DNA of 40,486 bases from Coriobacteriia bacterium (lineage in GTDB: Bacteria > Actinomycetota > Coriobacteriia > Anaerosomatales > PALSA-660): assembly GCA_030651905.1 (NCBI GenBank), contig JAUSBS010000116.1, positions 1 through 40,486 on the forward strand. Reading direction: 5' to 3'. A program made the translations under genes and the position numbers. This document shows, one piece after another, positions 7,651 to 16,058 of this stretch. Position 1 is the stretch's first letter; every line of letters begins with the position of its first letter. The notes beneath the pieces are model-generated. The model was not told the DNA's origin, made no database searches, and saw only the letters and a list, made by a program, of their open reading frames with translations.

Positions 7651-9376
7651 GGACCCCGCCCCCCGTCACGTCCGTCGTACGCACACCGCGGACGGCCCGC
7701 CGCGCCGCGCTCACGCCGACCGCCGCCTGCCCGAATCGCTCGGACGGCGCTACCTGCTCGAATTCGACACGGAAGGTCTCACCGCGGCGCGCAGCGACGT
7801 GCTCGTCGTCGGCAGCGGCATCGCCGGGCTGACCGCCGCGCTGGGCGCGGCCGCAGCGGGCCGCAGCGTCCATCTCGTGACGAAGTCCCGCGTCACGAAC
7901 ACGAACACCTGGTACGCGCAGGGCGGGATCGCCGGCGCCGTCGGTGCCGGCGACTCGGTGGAGCTCCACCTCGCCGACACGGTCGTCGTGGGCGCCGGGC
8001 TGAGTGACGAGGACGTGGTCCGCGCGGTCGTGACCGAGGCGGCGGACGCGCTGCGGGATCTGCAGGCGCTCGGCGTGGACTTCGACATGCGTTCGCCGGG
8101 CAAGGTCGATCTTCACCGCGAAGGCGGGCACAGCCTGCCGCGGGTCCTTCACACCGGCGATGCCACCGGCGCGGAGATCCAAGACACGCTCTCCGGTGTG
8201 GTGCGCCGCGCGGAGGGTGTCGGGATCTTCGAGGAGCGGTTCCTCGTGGACCTGCTCACTGCCGGCGATCGCTGCGTCGGCGCGCTCGTCTACGATCCGA
8301 AGGGCCACGACCTCGAGGTCTTCTGGGCCGACTCCGTGATCCTGGCGACGGGCGGCGCGGGGCAGCTCTTCGGTGTCACCACGAATCCGACGGTCGCCAC
8401 CGGCGACGGGGTCGCCGCCGCCTGGCGGGCGGGCGCCGAGGTCGCCGACCTCGAGTTCGTGCAGTTCCACCCTACGGCGCTCGACTCCGCCGCCAGCCCG
8501 AAGTTCCTCATCACCGAAGCACTCCGCGGCGAGGGCGCATACCTGCTCGACTGCGACGAGAAGCGCTTCATGGTGGGCATCCACCCACTCGCCGAACTCG
8601 CCCCGCGCGACGTCGTCTCACGGGAGATCTTCAAGGTGATGGCCAGATGCGGCCGACCGAACGTGTGGCTCGACGCCCGGCACCTCGGCGAGCGGCGCCT
8701 CAAGGAGGACTTCCCGACCATCTGGGAGAAGTGCGGCGAAGAGGGGCTCGACCTCTCGCGCGACCTGATCCCGGTGGCGCCCGCCGCGCACTACATGATC
8801 GGCGGCATCCGTGTCGACATCGACGGGCGCACGAGCGTCCCGGGTCTCTACGCATCGGGCGAGTGTGCCGCGTCGGGACTCCACGGGGCCAACCGGCTCG
8901 CCAGCAACTCGCTGCTGGAGGGGCTCGTCTTCTCGCGGCGCATCGTGCGGGCACTCGAGGACGAGATACCCGAGCGGGCGTCCCGGATCGTCTCTCCGGC
9001 GGCCGACGACTCCACGGTGCTCTCACTTCCGCTGGCCCGCGAGACGATCCAGGGCGTCATGAGCGGCTTCGTCGGTGTCACGCGCAGTGAGGGTGGACTC
9101 GCGGAGGCGGCATCGATGCTCGAGAGCATGGCGGCCGTTCTCGACTACAGCCTGCGCCGGCCGGCCGAACTCGAGATGCAGAACATGGTCACACTCGCCA
9201 TCCTGCTCACGCACGCCGCGTGGTACCGGGCGGAGAGTCGCGGCGCTCACTGGCGCGACGACTTCCCGCAACGCGACGACGAGGACTGGCGCGTGCACAC
9301 CGTGTGGAAGCGGGGACGCAGGCCGACGAAGGCGCCGGTACGGCTGGCGGCGGTCACGACCGAGGGCGCGTCGTGA
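7643..9376 (+). CDS. nadB: L-aspartate oxidase
   Basis: NadB oxidises L-aspartate to iminoaspartate, the partner substrate for NadA. The 577-residue flavoprotein has the FAD-binding VLVVGSGIAGLTAALGAA motif (about 53-70), NTNTWYAQGGIAG, the active-site region VQFHPTAL, and ASGECAASGLHGANRLASNS near residues 410-430. A C-terminal succinate-dehydrogenase-like helical domain follows. The chosen start is TTG at 7643, overlapping nadA by 8 bases; no in-frame ATG or GTG lies between it and the FAD motif. This gives an Arg/His-rich leader of about 40 residues ahead of the usual fold. A later, rarer start cannot be excluded. Confidence 0.95.
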   Translation: MAEDPAPRHVRRTHTADGPPRRAHADRRLPESLGRRYLLEFDTEGLTAARSDVLVVGSGIAGLTAALGAAAAGRSVHLVTKSRVTNTNTWYAQGGIAGAVGAGDSVELHLADTVVVGAGLSDEDVVRAVVTEAADALRDLQALGVDFDMRSPGKVDLHREGGHSLPRVLHTGDATGAEIQDTLSGVVRRAEGVGIFEERFLVDLLTAGDRCVGALVYDPKGHDLEVFWADSVILATGGAGQLFGVTTNPTVATGDGVAAAWRAGAEVADLEFVQFHPTALDSAASPKFLITEALRGEGAYLLDCDEKRFMVGIHPLAELAPRDVVSREIFKVMARCGRPNVWLDARHLGERRLKEDFPTIWEKCGEEGLDLSRDLIPVAPAAHYMIGGIRVDIDGRTSVPGLYASGECAASGLHGANRLASNSLLEGLVFSRRIVRALEDEIPERASRIVSPAADDSTVLSLPLARETIQGVMSGFVGVTRSEGGLAEAASMLESMAAVLDYSLRRPAELEMQNMVTLAILLTHAAWYRAESRGAHWRDDFPQRDDEDWRVHTVWKRGRRPTKAPVRLAAVTTEGAS

Positions 9377-10290
9377 GTCGCGGCGAGTTCGCGCTGCCGG
9401 ACACGCGGGCGCTGGTCGCCGCCGCGCTCGCCGAGGACCTCGGGGTGGAGCCCGTGATGCTCGCACCCCGAGCCGGTGGTGAAGCGCTGCTGGCCCGAGA
9501 TGTGACCGGTTCGCTGCTGCCTCCCGGCTCGGTGTTCGCCGGCATCGTGCGCGCCAGAGCAGGCGGCGTCGTGGCGGGTCTCCCGGTCGCGCAGCACGTG
9601 TGGGCGATGCTTGCCGCCGCCGCCGGTCCCGATGTCGTCGACGTCTTCCCCGTGGTGGCGGAGGGTACACGGGTCGCCTCCGGCGACGCCGTGCTCGAGG
9701 TCTCCGGGTCGGCCCGCGTGGTCCTGGCGGGCGAAAGGACCGCGCTCGATCTGCTCATGGTGCTCTCCGGGATAGCGACCGAGACGCGTCGCTGGCGAGA
9801 GATCGCGGGGGCGTCGCTCGCCGTGTGCGACACGCGCAAGACGCTGCCGGGCCTGCGGGCGCTGTCGAAGTACGCCGTGCGGGTGGGCGGCGGCACGAAC
9901 CATCGCGCGGGGCTGTTCGACATGGTGCTGATCAAGGACAACCACATCCGCGCGGCGGGCGGGATCACCCCTGCCGTCGCGCGCTCGCGCGACCTCCACG
10001 CGGACATGCTCATCGAGGTCGAGGCCGACTCGATCGGGCAGGCCGTCGAGGCGGCCCGGGCCGGCGCGGACATGGTCCTGCTCGACAACATGGACGATGC
10101 GACGCTCGCGCGCGCGGTCGCGGCCGTGCGCGACGCGACGCCTGCCGGGCGTGTCTGCCTCACCGAGGCGTCCGGCTCCATGACGTCGGGGCGGCTGCCC
10201 GCGCTGGTCGCCGCCGGCATCGACCGGGTCTCGGCCAGTGCGCTCACCTTCGCCCCGCCGCTCGACTTCGGCTTGGACGAGCGTGCCTAG
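9373..10290 (+). CDS. nadC: nicotinate-nucleotide pyrophosphorylase (quinolinate phosphoribosyltransferase)
   Basis: NadC decarboxylates quinolinate with PRPP to give nicotinate mononucleotide, completing the de novo route begun by NadA and NadB. From the GTG at 9373 (GTGA overlap with nadB) the protein has 305 residues. Diagnostic segments are DTRKTLPGLRALSKYAVRVGGG, HRAGLFDMVLIKDNH and ADMVLLDNMD, followed by CLTEASGSMTSGRLPALVAAG. Near the N-terminus the usual EDLG...DVT stretch is interrupted by about 15 extra residues (VEPVMLAPRAGGEALL), which is unusual. A longer open frame exists from 9220, but it would overlap nadB by over 150 bases and was rejected. Confidence 0.95.
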   Translation: MSRGEFALPDTRALVAAALAEDLGVEPVMLAPRAGGEALLARDVTGSLLPPGSVFAGIVRARAGGVVAGLPVAQHVWAMLAAAAGPDVVDVFPVVAEGTRVASGDAVLEVSGSARVVLAGERTALDLLMVLSGIATETRRWREIAGASLAVCDTRKTLPGLRALSKYAVRVGGGTNHRAGLFDMVLIKDNHIRAAGGITPAVARSRDLHADMLIEVEADSIGQAVEAARAGADMVLLDNMDDATLARAVAAVRDATPAGRVCLTEASGSMTSGRLPALVAAGIDRVSASALTFAPPLDFGLDERA

Positions 10291-10313
10291 TCACGCGGTC
10301 CTTGCCGGGGACC

Positions 10314-10329
10314 CCTCCCGGCTGGGAGG
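10314..10329 (+). promoter_or_regulatory. hairpin covering the dedA ribosome-binding site
   Basis: CCTCCC-GGCT-GGGAGG forms a perfect 6-bp stem with a 4-base loop, and its 3' arm is the ribosome site of the DedA gene (9 bases before ATG 10339). A second stem, GGTCC/GGACC (10297-10301 with 10309-10313), sits just upstream. The arrangement could limit DedA translation. Confidence 0.45.
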
Positions 10330-10338
10330 ATAGGCGCC

Positions 10339-11037
10339 ATGTTCGAACTCACCGGCATAGCGTGGCTCGATGTCGTCCTCGGCTTCGTGTCCGCCCACGG
10401 ATACCTGGCCACGTTCCTCGGCGGGGTGCTCGAGAACGTCTTCATCGTCGGCGGCTTCATGCCGGGCGAGACGGTCGTCATGGGAGTCTCGTTCGTCGCC
10501 AGCCGGACCCGGGAGCTGAGCCCCGTCCTGATATGGATCGCCTCGGTGCTCGGAACGATGGCGGGCAGCAACGTGAGCTACGCGATCGGCTACCGCGGTG
10601 GGCGCCCGATGCTCCAGCGCATCGGGACGAGGTTCCCGAAACTCGAAGGCGGCATCTTCAAGGCCGAGGAGTACTTCGATCTCCACGGGTCGAAGACGGT
10701 CTTCATCTCGCGCTTCACAGCCGGCTTCAAGAACTGGATGCCGACGATCGCGGGTGCGACCCACATGAGCATCCCGATCTTCGAGCTCTACACCTTGCTC
10801 TCGGCGGTGGTCTACAGCACGGGCCTTGTCATCATCGGCTACTACTTCGGCGAGCAGATGGACGTCATCGTCGCGTGGTTCAAGAGCGCGGGTCTCTGGG
10901 CGACCTTCGCACTCGTCGCGGCCCTCGCCGGCTACATCGGCTTCCGCGTCTGGCGGTCCCGCAGCATCGAGCACCAGGTCGAGGAACACCTCGTGCACGA
11001 GGCCGAGAACGCGGCCGACGATGCCGACGCCGAGTAG
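10339..11037 (+). CDS. DedA-family membrane protein
   Basis: The protein has 232 residues and belongs to the DedA (SNARE-associated/VTT) family of inner-membrane proteins, some of which act as lipid flippases or support membrane homeostasis. Family features are the early acidic motif in GGVLENVFIVGGFMPGET, the NVSYAIGYRGG segment, and the amphipathic FISRFTAGFKNWMPTIAGAT stretch, where DedA proteins carry the conserved FxRxxP...R/K...AG pattern. Several membrane segments are predicted, ending near residue 205, followed by an acidic cytosolic tail. The ribosome site GGGAGG is held in a hairpin. It overlaps birA by 17 bases; no functional link to biotin is known. Confidence 0.88.
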   Translation: MFELTGIAWLDVVLGFVSAHGYLATFLGGVLENVFIVGGFMPGETVVMGVSFVASRTRELSPVLIWIASVLGTMAGSNVSYAIGYRGGRPMLQRIGTRFPKLEGGIFKAEEYFDLHGSKTVFISRFTAGFKNWMPTIAGATHMSIPIFELYTLLSAVVYSTGLVIIGYYFGEQMDVIVAWFKSAGLWATFALVAALAGYIGFRVWRSRSIEHQVEEHLVHEAENAADDADAE

Positions 11038-12010
11038 CGCCGGACGCAGGGCGCGGATCGTCTCGGCGCTCGCGGGCGCGCCGAAGGGCGTCTCCGGCGA
11101 GGATCTCGCCGTCGGAGACGGCATCAGTCGCGCCGCGGTGGCGAAGCACATAGCCGCCCTGCGAGATCTCGGCTACGCGATCGAGGCCGAACCCGGCCGC
11201 GGCTACCGGCTGCTCGAGGCGCCGGACGCGCCGCTGCCCTACGAGGTGGCGCCGCTGCTGTCTTCGCACGCATGGGGACCGCTCCTCGGGGGCTGCGTCA
11301 CCGGCTCGACCAACGAGGACGCGCGTGGGCTGGCGCGGAAGGGCGCGCCGGCCGGCACCGTGGTGCTGGCCTCCGCACAAACCTGCGGGCGCGGGCGCCT
11401 CGGGCGAGCGTGGGACTCACCTGCCGGCGGCGTCTACCTCTCGATGCTCCTGCGCCCGGACATCCCCACGGCCGAAGCCGGGACCCTGCCGCTGGCGGTC
11501 GGTCTGGGGGTCGCGCTCGGTCTCGAGTCGCTGGGGGCGCGCACCGGTCTGAAGTGGCCCAACGACGTCTGGATGCTGGATGAGGCGGGCGGGTCCGCCG
11601 GCAAGGTCGCCGGCGTGCTGCTGGAGTCCATGATCGAGGGCGAGCAGCTCGCGTGGGTCGTCGCCGGAGTGGGCGTGGACGTGCGCGCGTCCGGCGCGGG
11701 CACTCCCGGTGCGGCCTACCTCGAGTCGCTGCCCGGAGGTGCGCCGGCGCTGGCCGCGGTGGCCGCCGCTGTGCTCGACGGCGTGGCGGTGACGCTGAAG
11801 CGTCTCGCGGCCGGCGGGTTCGCAGCACTGCTCGGTGAGTGGGCCCGACGCAGCGTGCTGACAGGCAAGGACATCACGGTCTCCGACGCCGCCGAGCGCG
11901 CGATCGCCACGGGACGTGTCACCGGAGTGGACGAGTCGGGTAGGCTGGTCGTGGACGGTGTTGACGGTGTGCGCGCGATCGCAGCGGGGGACGTGACCCT
12001 GCGGGTCTGA
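11021..12010 (+). CDS. birA: bifunctional biotin operon repressor / biotin--protein ligase
   Basis: BirA makes biotinyl-AMP, biotinylates carboxyl-carrier proteins and, with its N-terminal winged helix, can repress biotin genes. From the ATG at 11021 the protein has 329 residues. Residues 10-65 are the winged helix (IVSALAGAPKGVSGEDLAV, then SRAAVAKHIAALRDLGY and GRGYRLLEAP). The ligase domain shows GSTNEDARGLA, the biotinyl-AMP loop GRGRLGRAWDSP, LKWPNDVWM and GKVAGVLLES. A C-terminal SH3-like domain (about 275-329) closes the protein. The repressor type is supported by a matching operator before bioY at 19254-19284. The start lies inside the end of the DedA gene; the frame is open further upstream but without family features. 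Confidence 0.95.
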   Translation: MPTPSSAGRRARIVSALAGAPKGVSGEDLAVGDGISRAAVAKHIAALRDLGYAIEAEPGRGYRLLEAPDAPLPYEVAPLLSSHAWGPLLGGCVTGSTNEDARGLARKGAPAGTVVLASAQTCGRGRLGRAWDSPAGGVYLSMLLRPDIPTAEAGTLPLAVGLGVALGLESLGARTGLKWPNDVWMLDEAGGSAGKVAGVLLESMIEGEQLAWVVAGVGVDVRASGAGTPGAAYLESLPGGAPALAAVAAAVLDGVAVTLKRLAAGGFAALLGEWARRSVLTGKDITVSDAAERAIATGRVTGVDESGRLVVDGVDGVRAIAAGDVTLRV

Positions 12011-12051
12011 CACACGACCTGTTGGCCTCGAAAGGACGGACGCGAACGAAG

Positions 12052-12936
12052 ATGGCACGGCCGGACCTTTCTCCGCGCAGCGTCGGGCGCCTTCTCGACG
12101 ACGCCATCGCCATCTACCGGGCGAACTTCCGCAGTATCGTCACGGTCGCGGCCATCACGGTCTTCCCGTTGGCGCTCATCTACGGCGTATCGCAGACGCT
12201 CTACCTCCGCGGGCTGACCGATATGTTCGCCCGTCTCGCCGGTGCGCCCACCGGCAGCGTCGCCGGGCCGGAGCCGGACGCGACGATGCTCATCGGCTAC
12301 GTCCTGACCGCGGCGATGTCGCTCGGCTACATGCTCGCGCGCGTCTACTTCCAGTCGACGTTGCTGCGGGCTGGGTCGGCGCTGCTGGAAGGGCGACCCC
12401 CCGGGACGCGACAGATGCTGAAAGACGGGGTCGCTGTCGCGCTTCCGGTCTTCGGGGTGACGATGCTGGTGTCGCTGGCGGTCTCCACGGCCGCGGGCGT
12501 GACGCTTCTCCTTCTCGGGGCCGGCGGCGCTGTCGTCGCGGCGTATCTGGCCGTGTCGGTGCCGGTCGCCGCGATCGAGGGAGCCGGCGTGATCGATGCG
12601 CTCAAGCGCTCGTTCGTGCTCGTGCGCGGGAACGTCTGGCGCGTCGTGCTCGTGACGCTGGGCATGCTCGTGCTCTCGAGCCAGATCGAAGGCGCTCTCG
12701 CCTCGCCGATCATCGTTCGCGACATCGTGCTGGGCATGCAGAACCCGACCACGGTGGTGACCCAGCTCCCGCTGGCCTGGAAGGTCGCCGAGGGATTCCT
12801 GCAGGCAGGCGCGGCGGTGCTCGTCCTCCCGTTCATCGAACTCACGTGGTTGTGCTGCTATCTCGACTTGCGGGCGCGCAACGAGGGGCTCGACTTGCTG
12901 GTCCGGGCCCAGGACCTCACCGCCGGGTCGCGATGA
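12052..12936 (+). CDS. multi-pass membrane protein (glycerophosphodiesterase membrane-domain-like)
   Basis: This is an integral membrane protein of 294 residues with about six hydrophobic segments. The N-terminal LSPRSVGRLLDDAIAIYRANF and the later ALKRSFVLVRGNVWRVVLV are typical of a broad actinobacterial family related to the membrane domain of glycerophosphodiester phosphodiesterases. Its biochemical role is unknown. The ATG at 12052 is preferred to a TTG at 12022. It heads a five-gene operon and overlaps the next gene as ATGA, so it probably works with the DUF4129/DUF4350/MoxR/DUF58 proteins. Confidence 0.8.
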   Translation: MARPDLSPRSVGRLLDDAIAIYRANFRSIVTVAAITVFPLALIYGVSQTLYLRGLTDMFARLAGAPTGSVAGPEPDATMLIGYVLTAAMSLGYMLARVYFQSTLLRAGSALLEGRPPGTRQMLKDGVAVALPVFGVTMLVSLAVSTAAGVTLLLLGAGGAVVAAYLAVSVPVAAIEGAGVIDALKRSFVLVRGNVWRVVLVTLGMLVLSSQIEGALASPIIVRDIVLGMQNPTTVVTQLPLAWKVAEGFLQAGAAVLVLPFIELTWLCCYLDLRARNEGLDLLVRAQDLTAGSR

Positions 12937-13988
12937 CGCCCCGGCGACGCTTCGCGGCCCGCGTTCTGGCCGGGGCGCTCGCGCTCGCGGTAGCGACGCC
13001 GTCGGTCGCGCTCGGCGCCATCTCGACGGTCGTCGACTACCGGGATCGCGTCACCCGCGCGGCGAAGCTCGTCGCGTCCGCCGAAGCGTCCGCCCCGGAC
13101 CGCGCCACCGCGCTCGCGCTCGCTTCGAGCGTGCGCGCGCTCCTGCCCGCGCGCGAGCAGGTGCGCGAGCAGACCCGCACCGTCGACGTGTCCGATGCGA
13201 CGCTGGCGTCGCTCCTGGGCGATCTCGAGTCGGCCACCTCGAGCGGCGATCGCGCGACGGCCGTGCGCCGGATCGGGCGCCATCTCGCCACGCTCCGCCG
13301 TTCGACGGGTGCCGTTGGCGCGACCGTGCGCTCCGATCCCGCGGCGCTCCGGCGACTGCTGAGCGAGGTCCGCACCGGTCCGGTGACCGCGGAGTCGACG
13401 CTGGTGCAGGATCTGATCGATCGCGTCCTGCGAGCGATCGAACAGTGGTTCGCGCTCATGGGCTCGACGAGCGAGGGCGCCACCCGTCTGCGCGCGGTGT
13501 GGTACGCGGTGTTGGCGGTCTTTGCGGGCCTCGCATTCTACGTCGCGTGGCGCGGTGTCCGGGCATGGCGGCGCGCTGTCGTGCGCGGGGAACGACACGG
13601 CGTGGTCTCACCGGCACCGGCCGTCGTCGAGGCGGCCGAAGGGTTGCCACCGGACGCGGGTGCGTTCGCGGACGCTCTCGCGCGACAGGGCCGCCGGCGC
13701 GAGGCGGTGCGCGCGCTGTTCGGTGGCGCGGCGAGGAGCCTTGGCGAACGCGGCGTGCTCGCACGGACGCATACCGCATCACGCACGAACGCGGAGCTGC
13801 TCGCGGAGGTCCGGGTCGCGGCCCCGGGGGTCGAGCCGCCACTGCGCGCCTTGTCGGACGCGTTCGAACTGGCATGGTACGGCCACGCCGAGCCGGGCGA
13901 ACACGGGTTCATCGCCGCCCGGGCGTTCTACGACGATGCGCTCGGCGAGCGCGCGCGTGTTGACCGCCCGGGGGGTGAGGGCGGGTGA
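12933..13988 (+). CDS. DUF4129 domain-containing membrane protein
   Basis: The 351-residue protein starts with an Arg-rich signal or anchor segment (ARVLAGALALAVATPSVALG). An extracytoplasmic helical region rich in Ala, Arg and Ser follows (about 30-185). One membrane segment lies near 193-212 (WYAVLAVFAGLAFYVAWRG), then a cytosolic domain. The end matches DUF4129: REAVRALFGGAARSLGERG, then RTNAELLAEV and LSDAFELAWYGHAEPG. DUF4129 proteins are often encoded beside MoxR and DUF58 genes, as here. The ATG at 12933 gives the ATGA overlap with the upstream gene. Molecular function is not known. Confidence 0.85.
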   Translation: MTPRRRFAARVLAGALALAVATPSVALGAISTVVDYRDRVTRAAKLVASAEASAPDRATALALASSVRALLPAREQVREQTRTVDVSDATLASLLGDLESATSSGDRATAVRRIGRHLATLRRSTGAVGATVRSDPAALRRLLSEVRTGPVTAESTLVQDLIDRVLRAIEQWFALMGSTSEGATRLRAVWYAVLAVFAGLAFYVAWRGVRAWRRAVVRGERHGVVSPAPAVVEAAEGLPPDAGAFADALARQGRRREAVRALFGGAARSLGERGVLARTHTASRTNAELLAEVRVAAPGVEPPLRALSDAFELAWYGHAEPGEHGFIAARAFYDDALGERARVDRPGGEGG

Positions 13989-15106
13989 GACTGCGACTGC
14001 CGAGGTTCGACCGCACGACGGTCACGGTCACCGCCGCCGTCGTGCTGCTGGCGATCGCCTACGCGGGTCTGATCTCGCTCGCCGATCGCGTCTACCGCAC
14101 CGAGAGCACCATCCCTTCCATGACGAACGACGGCCCCGCAGGACTGTCGGTCTATTTCCGCTACCTTGACGGCCTCGGATACGCGCCGAAGGCCCTTCGC
14201 GCCTTCGATGACCTGCCGGACGGGGCGACGATCGTCGCGGCGGCGCCCTTCCAGGTGCTGCCGACCGAGGCCGAGAAGGTCCGGCTCGCGAAGTGGGTGC
14301 GCGCGGGCGGTCGTCTGGTCGCGGTCGGAACCGGAGCGGGGCTCCTGCTCGACGGCCTCGACCTTACCGGCGCGGCCTCGCTGGGCGCGACGGATGCGCT
14401 CCTCCCGGCGAGAGTCCCGACCGTCTACGCCGCCGGCGTGCGCACGGTCGCACCGGGTCCGGACAGGCTCGCTGCCAGCGCGCCCGAGTGGGTCGCCCAC
14501 TACGCGGACAGGACCGGCGCGGTCCTGCTCTCCGCCGCGGTGGGCGATGGCGAGGTCGTGTGGCTGGCCGCCGCCGACGTCGTCGCCAACGGCGCTATCG
14601 GTGAGGCTGACAACTCGCGCCTCGCCGTACTGCTGACCGCTGCGGGGAAGGGCGCCGTCTACTTCGACGAGTACCACCTCGGCTTCAAGGACGACTCCAG
14701 CCTGTGGACACTCCTCGGCTCCGGAGGGCAGGCTGCGGCCCTGCTCGCAGCGTTCGCGCTGATCGCGATGCTGGCGGCCCGCGGACGCCGGCTCGGCACC
14801 GCTCTGGCGCCGCGCGAGGAGCCGTCCGCACGCACGGCGGCCTACATCTCGTCACTCGCGGAGCTCTATCGCAAGGCCGGCGCCCGATCCGAATCGCTCG
14901 AATCTCTCGAGGACGGACTGGCGCGCGCGCTCGCGCGCAGGCACGGCACGGTGGAGGCGGGGCTCACCCAGCGCCCGCAGGCCCGGGAGGCGCTTGAGCG
15001 CTCGCGCGCTCTGCGGCGCGAGGCCTCACCGGGCAGGGAAGAGTTCATGGCGGCGGCCCGGCTCATACGCCGGGCACGACAGGAGATCGAGGGACGACAT
15101 GGCTGA
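13985..15106 (+). CDS. DUF4350 domain-containing membrane protein
   Basis: The 373-residue protein has an N-terminal membrane anchor (about 10-33), an extracytoplasmic Rossmann-like DUF4350 domain, and a second membrane segment near 247-267 (AAALLAAFALIAMLAARGRR). DUF4350 features include SMTNDGPAGLSVYFRYLDGL followed by WVRAGGRLVAVGTG and YFDEYHLGF. The C-terminal tail is cytosolic and charged, with ARTAAYISSLAELYRKAGA, as seen in this family. It starts with GTG in a GTGA overlap. The gene order DUF4129-DUF4350-MoxR-DUF58 is a known actinobacterial arrangement whose function is unclear. Confidence 0.85.
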   Translation: MRLRLPRFDRTTVTVTAAVVLLAIAYAGLISLADRVYRTESTIPSMTNDGPAGLSVYFRYLDGLGYAPKALRAFDDLPDGATIVAAAPFQVLPTEAEKVRLAKWVRAGGRLVAVGTGAGLLLDGLDLTGAASLGATDALLPARVPTVYAAGVRTVAPGPDRLAASAPEWVAHYADRTGAVLLSAAVGDGEVVWLAAADVVANGAIGEADNSRLAVLLTAAGKGAVYFDEYHLGFKDDSSLWTLLGSGGQAAALLAAFALIAMLAARGRRLGTALAPREEPSARTAAYISSLAELYRKAGARSESLESLEDGLARALARRHGTVEAGLTQRPQAREALERSRALRREASPGREEFMAAARLIRRARQEIEGRHG

Positions 15107-16058
15107 CACGACAGCGTTCGCACGGCTCGCCGAGGCGGTCCGGGCCCAAGTCGCCAAGGCGGTGGTAGGCCAAGACGAGGCGGTCAGCGGGCTGCTCATC
15201 GGGCTCGTCACCGGCGGGCACGTGCTGCTGGAAGGCGTGCCCGGCACGGCGAAGACACTCATGGCGCGAAGTCTCGCCTTCTGCCTCGACGCGTCGTTCA
15301 AGCGGATCCAGTTCAGCCCCGATCTCATGCCCGCCGACGTCGTGGGTACGAGCGTCTACGACGCGGAGCGACACACCTTCGAGCTGCGGCGCGGACCGGT
15401 ATTCGCCAATCTCGTGCTGGCGGACGAGGTCAACCGCACGCCACCCAAGACGCAGTCCGCCCTGCTCGAGGCGATGCAGGAGGGCCAGGTCACCATCGAC
15501 GGCACCGGGCACGCCCTGCCGCAGCCGTTCATGGTCGTGGCGACCCAGAACCCGGTCGAGTACGAGGGCACGTATCCGTTGCCCGAGGCGCAGCTCGACC
15601 GGTTCCAGCAGAAGATCACACTGGGCTACCCGGACGCCGCCGAGGAGGCGGAGATCCTGCGCCGGCACGTCTCGGGACTCGAGATGAGCGATCTGGCCGG
15701 TTTCGGCATGGCGGCCGTCGCGAGCACGACCGACGTGCTCGCCGCTCGCGCCTCGCTCGCCGACGTGACGGTCGACGAGAGCGTGGGGGGCTACGTCGCG
15801 TCCATCGTGCGCGCCACCCGCGAGCATCCGTCGGTGACCCTCGGGGCCAGTCCCCGCGCGGGGGTGAGCCTGCTCGTGGCATCGCGCGCCCACGCGCTGC
15901 TCGCCGGTCGCGGATTCGTCACGCCCGACGATGTGAAATCGATGACGGCCCAGTGTCTCCGCCATCGCGTGCTCCTGCGTGCCGAGGTCGAGATCGAAGG
16001 CGTCGGCGCCGACTCCGTCCTGCGTGACGTGCTCGACTCGGTGTCCGTCCCGCGATGA
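15099..16058 (+). CDS. MoxR-family AAA+ ATPase
   Basis: MoxR ATPases act as chaperone-like factors for assembling protein complexes, usually with a DUF58/VWA partner. From the ATG at 15099 the protein has 319 residues. Walker A is GVPGTAKT (46-53) and Walker B is VLADE (Asp109-Glu110), followed by NRTPPKTQSALLEAMQEGQV. The ATQNPVEYEGTYPLPEAQLD segment is the MoxR sensor region, and the C-terminal AAA lid follows (about 220-319). The gene overlaps its upstream neighbour by 8 bases and the DUF58 gene as ATGA. An earlier in-frame ATG at 14994 would lie deep inside the DUF4350 gene and is rejected. Confidence 0.95.
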   Translation: MADTTAFARLAEAVRAQVAKAVVGQDEAVSGLLIGLVTGGHVLLEGVPGTAKTLMARSLAFCLDASFKRIQFSPDLMPADVVGTSVYDAERHTFELRRGPVFANLVLADEVNRTPPKTQSALLEAMQEGQVTIDGTGHALPQPFMVVATQNPVEYEGTYPLPEAQLDRFQQKITLGYPDAAEEAEILRRHVSGLEMSDLAGFGMAAVASTTDVLAARASLADVTVDESVGGYVASIVRATREHPSVTLGASPRAGVSLLVASRAHALLAGRGFVTPDDVKSMTAQCLRHRVLLRAEVEIEGVGADSVLRDVLDSVSVPR

